Of a stretch of 13,935 nucleotides of DNA, positions 1 through 8,505 are shown piece by piece. The stretch is taken from assembly GCA_021782295.1 (NCBI GenBank), contig JAJXVC010000022.1, positions 1 to 13,935 on the forward strand, written 5' to 3'. Numbering within the stretch: position 1 is the stretch's first letter; each line of letters opens with the position of its first letter. The translations under genes were made by a program, and so were the position numbers. The notes under the pieces were generated by a model, which saw only the letters and a list, made by a program, of their open reading frames with translations, did no database searches and was not told the DNA's origin. Source of the DNA: a bacterium (GTDB lineage: Bacteria; Eremiobacterota; Eremiobacteria; Baltobacterales; Baltobacteraceae).

Positions 1-794
<794 letters not shown>

Positions 795-1673
795 ATGCAA
801 TCGGTCTCCGTCGATGCCGTAATGCTCGAGTCGCGTGCCGGAGAACTTGCCGCTCGCTCGATCAAAGGCGAGACGAAACGGACGTGGATCGACGTAGCGA
901 TCTCTTGTATCGATCTCACGACGTTGGAGGGGCGCGACTCTCCGGGTCGCGTGCGATCGCTATGCGCGAAAGCTCGCACTCCGCTTCCCGGCAGCGATGC
1001 CCCCGCCGTCGCTGCGGTCTGTGTCTATCCGAATCTCGTCGGAATAGCCCGCAGCGCGCTTGCGGGGAGTTCGGTCCGCGTCGCGTCGGTCGCAACCGCC
1101 TTCCCCTCCGGGCAAGCCGAGCTTGCGGTGAAGCTCGCCGACACCGAACAAGCGCTCGAGGCGGGCGCCGATGAGATCGATATGGTGATCGACCGCGGTG
1201 CATTTCTCAGCGGCGACGAACGCCGGGTCGCAGCGGAAATATCCGCAGTCAAAGAGCGATGTGCCCAACGCCATCTCAAGGTCATTCTCGAAACCGGCGA
1301 GTTGGGAAGTTACACGGCGATCCGCCGCGCCTGCGATCTCGCATTGGAGGCCGGAGCCGATACGATTAAAAGTTCGACCGGAAAAATCGGCATCAACGCC
1401 ACCTTCCCAACCGCATTGGCGATGTGCGATTCGCTCGCGTCTTTTCATCGCCGAACGGGCCTCCGCCGCGGCCTCAAACTCGCCGGAGGGATTCGTACCA
1501 CCAAACAGGCGCTGGGATATCTTGCGATTGTCAACGAGACGCTCGGGGATTCGTGGATGCAACCCACCGCGTTCCGGATCGGCGCCAGTGCGTTACTCGA
1601 CGATCTCCTGATGCAGCGCGAACGCTTGCGGACCGGGCACTACACGCGTCCCGAACGCATCCCAAAAGATTGA
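795..1673 (+). CDS. deoC: Deoxyribose-phosphate aldolase (animal-type, long form)
   Basis: Splits 2-deoxyribose-5-phosphate into glyceraldehyde-3-phosphate and acetaldehyde, the last step of deoxynucleoside breakdown; a cytosolic class I (Schiff-base) aldolase. Seen: K192 in IKSSTGK is the Schiff-base lysine, K228 in KLAGGIRT the second active-site lysine, and D129 in EIDMVI the proton-relay Asp. The 292-residue length, IDLTTLEG near residue 39, AAVCVYP at 73-79, LETGELG and FRIGAS near the end match the human DERA pattern better than the shorter E. coli-type enzyme. The ATG directly abuts the hppD stop (TAGATG) with only a weak purine stretch before it; a second ATG lies nine codons in. The acetaldehyde it releases is a sensible substrate for the aldehyde dehydrogenase 13 bp downstream. 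Identity is secure. Confidence 0.95.
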   Translation: MQSVSVDAVMLESRAGELAARSIKGETKRTWIDVAISCIDLTTLEGRDSPGRVRSLCAKARTPLPGSDAPAVAAVCVYPNLVGIARSALAGSSVRVASVATAFPSGQAELAVKLADTEQALEAGADEIDMVIDRGAFLSGDERRVAAEISAVKERCAQRHLKVILETGELGSYTAIRRACDLALEAGADTIKSSTGKIGINATFPTALAMCDSLASFHRRTGLRRGLKLAGGIRTTKQALGYLAIVNETLGDSWMQPTAFRIGASALLDDLLMQRERLRTGHYTRPERIPKD

Positions 1674-1677
1674 GAAT

Positions 1678-1682
1678 GAGGG
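1678..1682 (+). promoter_or_regulatory. Shine-Dalgarno site of the ALDH gene
   Basis: GAGGG lies 4 bp before the ATG at 1687 and supports that start. It sits in the 13-bp gap after the deoC stop, consistent with translation of an operon message. Confidence 0.6.
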
Positions 1683-1686
1683 TTTT

Positions 1687-3120
1687 ATGAGCTCTTCTGC
1701 CTACGCACCAGCTCCCGAAAGCATCCGGCCGACGATCCGCAACGAATACGGACTCTTCATCGGGGGCAAATGGGTTGCACCGCAGAGCGCTCGTTACGAC
1801 GCAAGCATCGATCCCGCACGCGAGCAGGCGATCGCGCGCGTCGCCTACGGCGATGCCGATGATATGGCGCGCGCTCTTCGAAGCGCCCGGAAAGCCTACG
1901 AACGCTGGTGGGAGCCGATGAAACCGGCGAGCCGAGCAAAATATATCTATCGCATTGCGCGGGCGATCACCGAGCGTTCGCGCGAAATAGCGGTCCTCGA
2001 ATCGATGGATGGCGGAAAACCGATTCGCGAAGCACGCGATTTCGATATCCCCACGGCAGCCTCGCACTTCTTCTATCATGCAGGTTGGGCGGATAAGTTG
2101 GAATGGATCGCACGAGCCGGGCGGGCGCCGAGAGCGCTCGGCGTCTGCGGCGCCATTGTTCCGTGGAACTTTCCGCTCCTCATGGCTGCATGGAAGATCG
2201 CTCCCGCGCTTGCATGCGGGAATACCGTCGTTCTGAAACCAGCCGAGACAACGCCGCTCACCGCGCTGCTGCTTGCCCAAATCGCGCAAGATGCCGACCT
2301 TCCGCCGGGGGTCCTCAACGTGGTGACCGGCGACGGTGCCACCGGTGCCGCATTGGTCGCGCAAGGCGACCTCGATAAGCTCGCCTTTACCGGTTCGACC
2401 GAGGTCGGCCGAGAGATTGCGCGCGCAGTCGCCGGCCGAAAGACCCGTCTGACGCTCGAACTCGGGGGCAAGGCCGCCCATATTCTCTTCGCCGATGCGC
2501 CGTTGGATCAAGCGATCGAAGGTGTCGTGCGCGGCATCTACTTCAACCAAGGACACGTCTGTTGTGCCGGCTCGCGCCTCCTCGTCGAGGAATCGATTCT
2601 CGATGAAGTCGTCGACCGGCTTCAGCAGCGAATCGACCGCCTTCGGCTCGGAGATCCGCTCGATAAAAACACGGATATCGGCGCGATCAACTCGCGCTCT
2701 CAACTCGAGCGCATCGACGAGCTCGTTCGCAGCGGGGTCGAACAGGGCGCGACCTTGCGCCAGCAACGCTGCGACCTTCCCGAACGCGGGTATTTTTATC
2801 GCGCTTCCTTCTTTACCAACGTCGAAAGCTCGTATCGCATCGCGCGTGAAGAGATCTTCGGACCGGTCCTCGCGGTCATGTCGTTTCGCACTCCGGATGA
2901 GGCGATCGAAAAGGCCAACGACACTCCATACGGGCTCTCCGCCGGCGTATGGACCGAGCGCGGAAGCAAGAACATGGCCGTCGCGCAACAACTCAAAGCC
3001 GGCGTCGTCTGGTGCAACACGTTCAATCGCTTCGACCCCGCTTCGCCCTTCGGAGGTTTTCGCGAGAGCGGTTTCGGCCGCGAAGGCGGAATCCACGGCT
3101 TGCGAGAGTATTTAGCGTAG
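1687..3120 (+). CDS. Aldehyde dehydrogenase, ALDH16-like catalytic subunit/domain
   Basis: NAD(P)-dependent oxidation of an aldehyde to the acid; cytosolic. All catalytic features of the superfamily are present: N161 in PWNFP, K184 in VLKPAE, FTGSTEVG at 234-241, the general base E258 in LELGGK, the nucleophile C292 in NQGHVCCAGSR, and EEIFGPV from 388. The C-terminal PFGGFRESGFGREGGIHGL stretch and the FYHAGWADK motif near 129 resemble the first domain of ALDH16. The length of 477 residues is normal for a single-domain ALDH. It starts 13 bp after deoC, so acetaldehyde from DeoC is a likely but unproven substrate. A dead ALDH matching the second ALDH16 domain is encoded at 9097-9993. Superfamily assignment is certain; ALDH16 membership is inferred from recalled motifs; the substrate is not readable from the sequence. 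Confidence 0.93.
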   Translation: MSSSAYAPAPESIRPTIRNEYGLFIGGKWVAPQSARYDASIDPAREQAIARVAYGDADDMARALRSARKAYERWWEPMKPASRAKYIYRIARAITERSREIAVLESMDGGKPIREARDFDIPTAASHFFYHAGWADKLEWIARAGRAPRALGVCGAIVPWNFPLLMAAWKIAPALACGNTVVLKPAETTPLTALLLAQIAQDADLPPGVLNVVTGDGATGAALVAQGDLDKLAFTGSTEVGREIARAVAGRKTRLTLELGGKAAHILFADAPLDQAIEGVVRGIYFNQGHVCCAGSRLLVEESILDEVVDRLQQRIDRLRLGDPLDKNTDIGAINSRSQLERIDELVRSGVEQGATLRQQRCDLPERGYFYRASFFTNVESSYRIAREEIFGPVLAVMSFRTPDEAIEKANDTPYGLSAGVWTERGSKNMAVAQQLKAGVVWCNTFNRFDPASPFGGFRESGFGREGGIHGLREYLA

Positions 3121-3126
3121 CGTTCG

Positions 3127-6027
3127 ATGGATAAACCAAAGTACGACGCTGACTTTCTAGAACGGCTCGAGCCGCTTTTTCTGCACACGCAATCCGCCAT
3201 CGTCGGGTGGGATCGTCGGCTTCGGATCTCCTACTGGTCCCAGAGTGCCTGCAAGCTCTTTCGACTCGAAGCGCGAGATATGCTCGGGAAAACGGTCGCC
3301 GACGGTACGTTGGTTCACGAGGCGGACCGGAATGCCGTTATCGAGCGAAGCGAGCGACTCGAGCTAGGGCAACAACGCGAGCACGTCAACATCAATCGCA
3401 ATACCCGCGGTGACGGAACGTCGATCGTTTGCCGATGGACGCGCGCGATCGAACAAGATGACGATCGGCTGGCGATCGTATCGATCGTCGAAGATATCAC
3501 GCGAGAATATGCAGCGCGCGACAGTATCCTCGAAAGCGAAGCTCGCTTCCGCGCGCTCTTTGCCGATAATCCGGACCCGATTCTCATACTCGACGAAGAC
3601 GGCTTCGTTACCGAGGTGAACGAAGCTGCGCGAAAAATCGTCGGCCTCTCATTTTCCGATTCTATCGGTCATCATTTCCGCGAATTCATTCCCGCCGAAC
3701 GAATAGCGGAGCACGAAGGCTACTTCCGCAACGCGCGTTCGGGGCTTACCCAAGAGTACGACGTCACGATCTTCGATAATCTCTTGAACCCTCGCTATCT
3801 CTCCGTGAAGACCGTTCCGCTCTTCGACGGCGGATCGTTCGCCGGCGTCTATTCGATCTTGCACGACGATACCGATCGCCGGACCGAACAAGAGGCCCTC
3901 GCAGCGACCGAGCGCGAGCGCTACGAGAGTACGCGCCGACTTCGCTCCCTCTTCGAAGCGAATCCCGATGGAGTGATAGCGGTCGATCTTCACGGTACGG
4001 TTACCGCGGCAAATGCAGCCGCCGTCCGGATCGGCGGCTACGATCGGGAGCGCTTTCTCGGCCGTTCGTTCGGCGATTTCGTAGCCGACGAGTATCGAAC
4101 GACGGCGCGGCGCCGTTTCATCATGGCTACCGTCGGCAAAGGCTCGTCTTTTGCCCTGCGCTGTCTTCGCGCCGACGCCAGCCTCGTCTCGCTTGACACG
4201 ACGCTTATTCCGCAATACAGCGGCAAGGATATTATCGGCGTCTACGCCGTTCTTCAGGATATCACGCTACAAATCGAGGCGCAGGAGCAAGCGCGCGTAC
4301 AGAGTCGACGCGTACGCGATCTCTACGGCATCGCCAGCAGCGCGAGCGAACCGCTCGACGGAATGGTCGAGACGCTTCAACTGGGATGTCGCGTCTTTGG
4401 GGCTCGATTCGGGGCAATTATCGACACGAGTACTCACAATCCCACGATTGAAGCTGCGACGTCGGCCTCCCTCGGGGCACCGATCGAACAAGAACTCTTC
4501 GCCATTGCGCGACGAATCGCCGAAGCAGGCAACGATACCCCTCCGACGATTCAAAGTGACGCAATCGCCGTTCCTATCGATGTCGGCGGCATACGGACCG
4601 GGGCTGCAATATTTACCCAGCTCGACGGACAACGCTCGTTTACGAACACCGACATGGAATTTCTCGGGCTCATCGTCACCTTGCTGCAGACCTTCATCGA
4701 ACGAGGCCGCGTTCGCGAACATCTTCAACGCAGAGCCTACGTTGACGCGCTCACCGGCCTTCCCAACGGCAGCGGCTTCCGCGACCGTCTCCGCGGGGCT
4801 TTGGAGGCAGCGCCGCTTCGCATGCAACGCGTTGCCGTGCTCTTTTTTGGGCTCGACCGGTTCAAGGATATCAACGAAACGCTTGGGCATCGGCTCGGGG
4901 ATCAACTTTTGCAGGCGGTCGCAACTCGAATCGAGGGACTTTTTTCGAATCTTGGGACGCTCGCGCGAATGGGCGGCGACGAATTCGCGTTAGCGATTGA
5001 AGACGCCGGCTCGAACGATCGGTTGCGCGACATAGCAGAACAGACGATCGCCGCGCTTGAAGAACCTTTCGTCGTCGACGATATCGAACAGTTTCTCTCG
5101 GCGAGTATCGGCATCGCCGTCTACCCCGAAGACGGTACCGACGGCGACATTCTGATTAAAAACGCCGACATCGCCATGTCACGCGCGAAGGATCGCGGCC
5201 GCGGCGGTTTCTATTTTTACAATGCAACGCTCGAATCACCGATCCTCATGCGTCTCGCACAAGAGCGATCGTTACGACACGCATTGGAGAAAAATGAGTT
5301 TGTCGTCCACTATCAACCGCAAATTGATTTAACCGATGGACACATCGTCGGCGTCGAGGCACTCGTTCGCTGGCAACACCCCGCCACCGGTCTCATCGAA
5401 CCCGGTCGTTTTATACCGAGCGCCGAGATTTCGGGGCTCATCGTCGCGTTAGGGCGCTGGGTTCTTGAAACCGCGACGATGCAGACCGCCGAATGGGTGA
5501 AGCGTTTCGGCCCCCTCCGGCTGGCCGTGAATCTTTCGGCGCGACAATTACACCACCGACATCTCTCCCGAGAAATCGTCTCCGCCCTCGATCGCTCCGG
5601 CTTAGAGCCTGCGCTTCTGGAACTCGAGATCACCGAGAGCGTCGCGATGAGCGATGTGGCACAGGCGATATCGATCGTTCGCGAGATCAAGGGCTACGGA
5701 GTACGCACTGCAGTCGACGACTTCGGGACAGGCTATTCCTCATTGGCGTACCTGCGCAGATTTGCGTTCGACGTTCTCAAAATCGACGGATCCTTTATCC
5801 ATGGAATCGGTCGCGAGCGCGAGGACGAGACGATCGTCAAAACGCTCGTTGGTATGGCGCATAACCTTGGTTTAGAAACGATCGCCGAAGGGATCGAGCG
5901 TGCGGAACAAGCCGTCTTTTTACGTGACTACGGCTGCCGTATCGCGCAGGGCTTTCTGTATTCCAAAGCGCTTCCCACCAGCGAGATGGAACGTTTTCTG
6001 GCTACAAGAGCAAGCGCGGTCTCCTAG
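3127..6027 (+). CDS. PAS-PAS-PAS-GAF-GGDEF-EAL sensor, probable c-di-GMP phosphodiesterase
   Basis: A 966-residue soluble signalling protein with no membrane segment. In order: PAS at about 10-125, PAS at 140-255 (FRALFADNPDPILILD), PAS at 270-385 (SLFEANPDGVIAVD), GAF-like domain at 400-530, GGDEF at 535-700, EAL at 708-955. The EAL site is complete: E744 (EALVRW), N802 (NLSARQL), E834 (EITES), D864/D865 (DDFGTGYSS), K885 (LKIDGS), E921 (AEGIE), Q941 (AQGFLYS), so c-di-GMP hydrolysis is expected. The GGDEF motif (616-620) is intact, but the first metal-binding Asp, found in the usual LDLDRFK-type segment, is G575 (FFGLDRFK); N583 and D592 remain. The RxxD inhibitory site is absent (SNLG). 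The cyclase half is therefore probably inactive and may only bind GTP. It starts 6 bp after the ALDH stop without a clear ribosome site, which suggests coupling. Confidence 0.95.
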   Translation: MDKPKYDADFLERLEPLFLHTQSAIVGWDRRLRISYWSQSACKLFRLEARDMLGKTVADGTLVHEADRNAVIERSERLELGQQREHVNINRNTRGDGTSIVCRWTRAIEQDDDRLAIVSIVEDITREYAARDSILESEARFRALFADNPDPILILDEDGFVTEVNEAARKIVGLSFSDSIGHHFREFIPAERIAEHEGYFRNARSGLTQEYDVTIFDNLLNPRYLSVKTVPLFDGGSFAGVYSILHDDTDRRTEQEALAATERERYESTRRLRSLFEANPDGVIAVDLHGTVTAANAAAVRIGGYDRERFLGRSFGDFVADEYRTTARRRFIMATVGKGSSFALRCLRADASLVSLDTTLIPQYSGKDIIGVYAVLQDITLQIEAQEQARVQSRRVRDLYGIASSASEPLDGMVETLQLGCRVFGARFGAIIDTSTHNPTIEAATSASLGAPIEQELFAIARRIAEAGNDTPPTIQSDAIAVPIDVGGIRTGAAIFTQLDGQRSFTNTDMEFLGLIVTLLQTFIERGRVREHLQRRAYVDALTGLPNGSGFRDRLRGALEAAPLRMQRVAVLFFGLDRFKDINETLGHRLGDQLLQAVATRIEGLFSNLGTLARMGGDEFALAIEDAGSNDRLRDIAEQTIAALEEPFVVDDIEQFLSASIGIAVYPEDGTDGDILIKNADIAMSRAKDRGRGGFYFYNATLESPILMRLAQERSLRHALEKNEFVVHYQPQIDLTDGHIVGVEALVRWQHPATGLIEPGRFIPSAEISGLIVALGRWVLETATMQTAEWVKRFGPLRLAVNLSARQLHHRHLSREIVSALDRSGLEPALLELEITESVAMSDVAQAISIVREIKGYGVRTAVDDFGTGYSSLAYLRRFAFDVLKIDGSFIHGIGREREDETIVKTLVGMAHNLGLETIAEGIERAEQAVFLRDYGCRIAQGFLYSKALPTSEMERFLATRASAVS

Positions 6028-6134
6028 GCCACGGCCCGCCTCCGGGAGCGTGCGCTCGGCGCTCCCTCGCGGCGCGTTCGATAAATCGAGGCAGGAAGAG
6101 GCGCCCCATCGAGCGCGTCTAAGTTAGTTGCGCT
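6028..6134 (+). other. 107-bp gap with a hairpin and a short palindrome
   Basis: This is the longest gene-free stretch in the window. It holds a perfect 7-bp inverted repeat, GGGAGCG (6044-6050) and CGCTCCC (6060-6066), around a 9-base loop. No T-run follows, so it is not a classic intrinsic terminator. Further on, TCGAT-AA-ATCGA (6078-6089) is a 12-bp palindrome that could be an operator or chance. No convincing -35/-10 pair or Shine-Dalgarno site at proper spacing is visible; AGGAAGAGG near 6091-6099 is too far from the icd start. A promoter for icd is expected here because the genes before and after have unrelated roles, but it cannot be placed. Confidence 0.4.
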
Positions 6135-7580
6135 ATGACTGCAAATCAAAAACGCGTTCCAATCACCGTCGCCGACGGCGACGGCATCGGCCCTGAAATT
6201 ATGGATGCGACCCTGCGGATTATCACCGAAGCGGGGGCTCGCATCGATATCGAAAAGATCGAGATCGGCGAAGCGGTCTATAAACGGGGCCTCGACAGCG
6301 GAATCGAACCCGCATCCTGGGATTCGCTGCGACGAACTCAGGTTTTCCTAAAAGCCCCGATAACCACCCCTCAGGGAGGTGGTTTTAAGAGCCTCAACGT
6401 CACCGTGCGCAAGACCCTGGGCATGTATGCCAACGTGCGTCCGTGCGCATCGCTGCATCCCTTCGTCTCGACCAAACACCCGAAGATGAACATCGTCATC
6501 GTCCGCGAGAACGAAGAGGATGTCTACGGCGGCATCGAGCATCGGCAGACGAACCAGGTCGCTCAATGTTTGAAGCTCATCTCGCGCCCGGCGAGCAAAC
6601 GTATCGTGCGCTATGCCTTCGAATACGCGCGCGCGAACAAACGTAAAAAAGTAACCTGTTTTACCAAAGATAACATCATGAAGATCACCGATGGGCTCTT
6701 CCATCGGACGTTCGAAGAGATCGCGAAGGAATACCCCGATATCGAACACGAGCATTGGATCGTCGATATCGGTGCCGCCAAACTTGCCGACACTCCGGAA
6801 GCCTTCGACGTGATCGTCATGCCGAATCTCTACGGAGATATTCTCTCCGACGTCGCCGCGCAGATTACCGGCTCGGTCGGTCTTGCCGGTTCGGCAAATA
6901 TCGGCGACCACTGCTCGATGTTCGAAGCAATCCACGGATCGGCGCCGCGTCGTGCCGGCCAGAACCTCGCCAACCCCTCGGGGCTCCTCCACGGTGCATT
7001 GTTGATGCTCGTGCATATCGGGCAGGGCGACATCGCCGAACGCGTTCATAACGCTTGGCTCGCGACGATCGAAGACGGCATTCATACCTACGATATCTAC
7101 AAAGAGGGCGTCTCGAAAGAAAAGGTCGGAACGCGTGAATTCGCCGACGCAGTCATCGCGCGACTCGGCCGTGAACCGCACGTTCTTCCGGTTGCGCGGT
7201 ACGCCGTCGGCGCGGCGATGAATCTCTCGATTCGCCCCGGTGGAGAGCCGCCGAAGAAAGAGCACGTCGGGGTCGATATCTTTATCGATCAACGCAACGG
7301 CAACCCCGACGAAATCGCGGCCCGCGCGAAGAGCATCGCCACCGATGGAGCGAAGCTCGTCGTCATCGCCAATCGCGGCAGCAAAGTTTGGCCGGACGGA
7401 AATCCCGACACGTTTTGGAGCGACCAGTGGTCGCTGCGATATGAGGGCAAGCCGTTCTCGGGCAAACGCGTCGCCGAACTCATCGCCGCACTCTCTGACG
7501 TCGGTTTCGATGTCATTAAGACCGAAGGACTCTATACCTTCGATGGGGAGCGCGGATACTCGCTAGCCCAAGGCCAATAA
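6135..7580 (+). CDS. icd: Isocitrate dehydrogenase, Thermus/Rickettsia type, probably NADP-dependent
   Basis: Oxidatively decarboxylates isocitrate to 2-oxoglutarate in the citric acid cycle. Visible: GDGIGPEIM at the N-terminus; substrate-site S86/N88 in KSLNV, R92, R102 and R124 (VRENEEDVYGGIE, with Y131); K178 in TKDN; metal-binding D235 and D239 in NLYGDILSD; and HGSAP from 267. Unlike the E. coli enzyme it carries an extra C-terminal domain of about 130 residues (roughly 350-481) ending in KTEGLYTFDGERGYSLAQGQ, as in the Thermus thermophilus type. At the coenzyme-choice positions (K344/Y345 in E. coli) it has R272/R273, two basic residues that favour NADP; this is inference. A stop codon lies in frame five codons upstream (6120-6122), so ATG 6135 is the first possible start. 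The next gene starts 1 bp after its TAA. Confidence 0.95.
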   Translation: MTANQKRVPITVADGDGIGPEIMDATLRIITEAGARIDIEKIEIGEAVYKRGLDSGIEPASWDSLRRTQVFLKAPITTPQGGGFKSLNVTVRKTLGMYANVRPCASLHPFVSTKHPKMNIVIVRENEEDVYGGIEHRQTNQVAQCLKLISRPASKRIVRYAFEYARANKRKKVTCFTKDNIMKITDGLFHRTFEEIAKEYPDIEHEHWIVDIGAAKLADTPEAFDVIVMPNLYGDILSDVAAQITGSVGLAGSANIGDHCSMFEAIHGSAPRRAGQNLANPSGLLHGALLMLVHIGQGDIAERVHNAWLATIEDGIHTYDIYKEGVSKEKVGTREFADAVIARLGREPHVLPVARYAVGAAMNLSIRPGGEPPKKEHVGVDIFIDQRNGNPDEIAARAKSIATDGAKLVVIANRGSKVWPDGNPDTFWSDQWSLRYEGKPFSGKRVAELIAALSDVGFDVIKTEGLYTFDGERGYSLAQGQ

Positions 7581-7581
7581 C

Positions 7582-8505
7582 GTGCGAATCGTCAGCCTGC
7601 TCCCGAGCGCAACGGAGATACTCTTTGCAATCGGAGCAGGCGACGACCTCGTCGGCGTCACGCACGAATGCGAGCTTCCGCCAAATGCGGCGAGGCTTCC
7701 CGCCTTAACCTCATCGGCGCTCCCGAACGAGAGCGATGCCGCGACGATCGATCGGCACGTGCGCAGCGGCATTCATCAAGGCTCGAGCATCTACCATCTC
7801 AACGCGTCGCTATTGGAGCAACTCGCACCCGATCTCATCGTCACGCAGGAACTCTGCGAGGTCTGTGCGGTCTCCTACGAGCGCGTCACCTCGGCGGCGC
7901 GGCGTATGCGTGGCGATCGACGCATCCTCGCGCTCGAACCATCCTCGTTCGACGAGGTGCTCGACACGATCGACACCCTCGGCGTCGCGAGCGGTCGCGA
8001 GGCAGAGGCGACAACGCTCGTCGCGCAACTGACAGAGCGTGCCGAGCGGCTTCGCGAGCGTGCTCGACGCGAGTTACCCGAACCACCGCGCCTGCTCTTC
8101 CTCGAGTGGAGCGATCCACCGTTCCCGCCCGGGCACTGGACGCCGGATCTGCTCGCGATGCTCGGCATCCGCGCATCGATCGATTTTCCGAACGCTCCGG
8201 CGCGCGCGGTAACGTGGGAAGAGATCGTCGCGGCGGATCCCGATGTCATCGCCGTCGCCCCGTGCGGTTTCGATCTCGCCAAAGCGCGCCGTGCCGTCGC
8301 CGATCTCGAACGTCATGAAACCTGGCGTCACCTTCGCGCCGTTCGTGAGGGGCGCGTCATAACGCTCGACGGGAATGCCTATTTCAATCGGCCGGGCGTG
8401 CGTCTGCTCGAAGGGACGGAGAAGTTATTGGATGCGCTCGTGGAGATTGGAGATGCGCGGTCTCGTCGAGCGAAAGAACCTGCCACCCGTCTTCCGAGGA
8501 GCTAA
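7582..8505 (+). CDS. BtuF-like periplasmic-binding-fold protein without signal peptide (cobalamin-binding family)
   Basis: Related to the substrate-binding proteins of vitamin B12 and iron-siderophore ABC importers. Typical motifs: SLLPSATEILFAIG (5-18), VTHECELP (26-33), LAPDLIVTQELCEVCAVS (81-98), DPDVIAVAPCGFD (219-231) and GNAYFNRPG (264-272). There is no signal peptide or lipobox: the first fold strand begins at residue 2, so the protein should be cytosolic. No permease or ATPase gene is near. C30 and the C92-x-x-C95 pair sit in conserved motifs, so a metal or cobalamin role for them is possible. It starts at GTG, 1 bp after the icd stop, so it is probably co-translated with icd. Its conserved C-terminus overlaps the 3' end of the opposite-strand phosphatase by 122 bp. 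Family is secure; ligand and role in the cytosol are unknown. Confidence 0.85.
   Translation: MRIVSLLPSATEILFAIGAGDDLVGVTHECELPPNAARLPALTSSALPNESDAATIDRHVRSGIHQGSSIYHLNASLLEQLAPDLIVTQELCEVCAVSYERVTSAARRMRGDRRILALEPSSFDEVLDTIDTLGVASGREAEATTLVAQLTERAERLRERARRELPEPPRLLFLEWSDPPFPPGHWTPDLLAMLGIRASIDFPNAPARAVTWEEIVAADPDVIAVAPCGFDLAKARRAVADLERHETWRHLRAVREGRVITLDGNAYFNRPGVRLLEGTEKLLDALVEIGDARSRRAKEPATRLPRS

Noticed and set aside
1531..3096. 521-codon open frame on the - strand opposite the ALDH gene
   Set aside because: The product shows no recognisable family pattern, while the + strand frame is an ALDH with all catalytic motifs. Long antisense frames are common in GC-rich coding DNA.
4151..4993. 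280-codon + frame inside the PAS/GGDEF/EAL gene
   Set aside because: Ser/Arg-rich out-of-frame product overlapping well-defined GAF and GGDEF domains.
6044..6066. Rho-independent terminator after the PAS/GGDEF/EAL gene
   Set aside because: The stem is perfect but a GC-rich stretch, not a T-run, follows.
6348..7292. 314-codon open frame on the - strand opposite isocitrate dehydrogenase
   Set aside because: No recognisable motifs; it mirrors the codon pattern of a certain gene.
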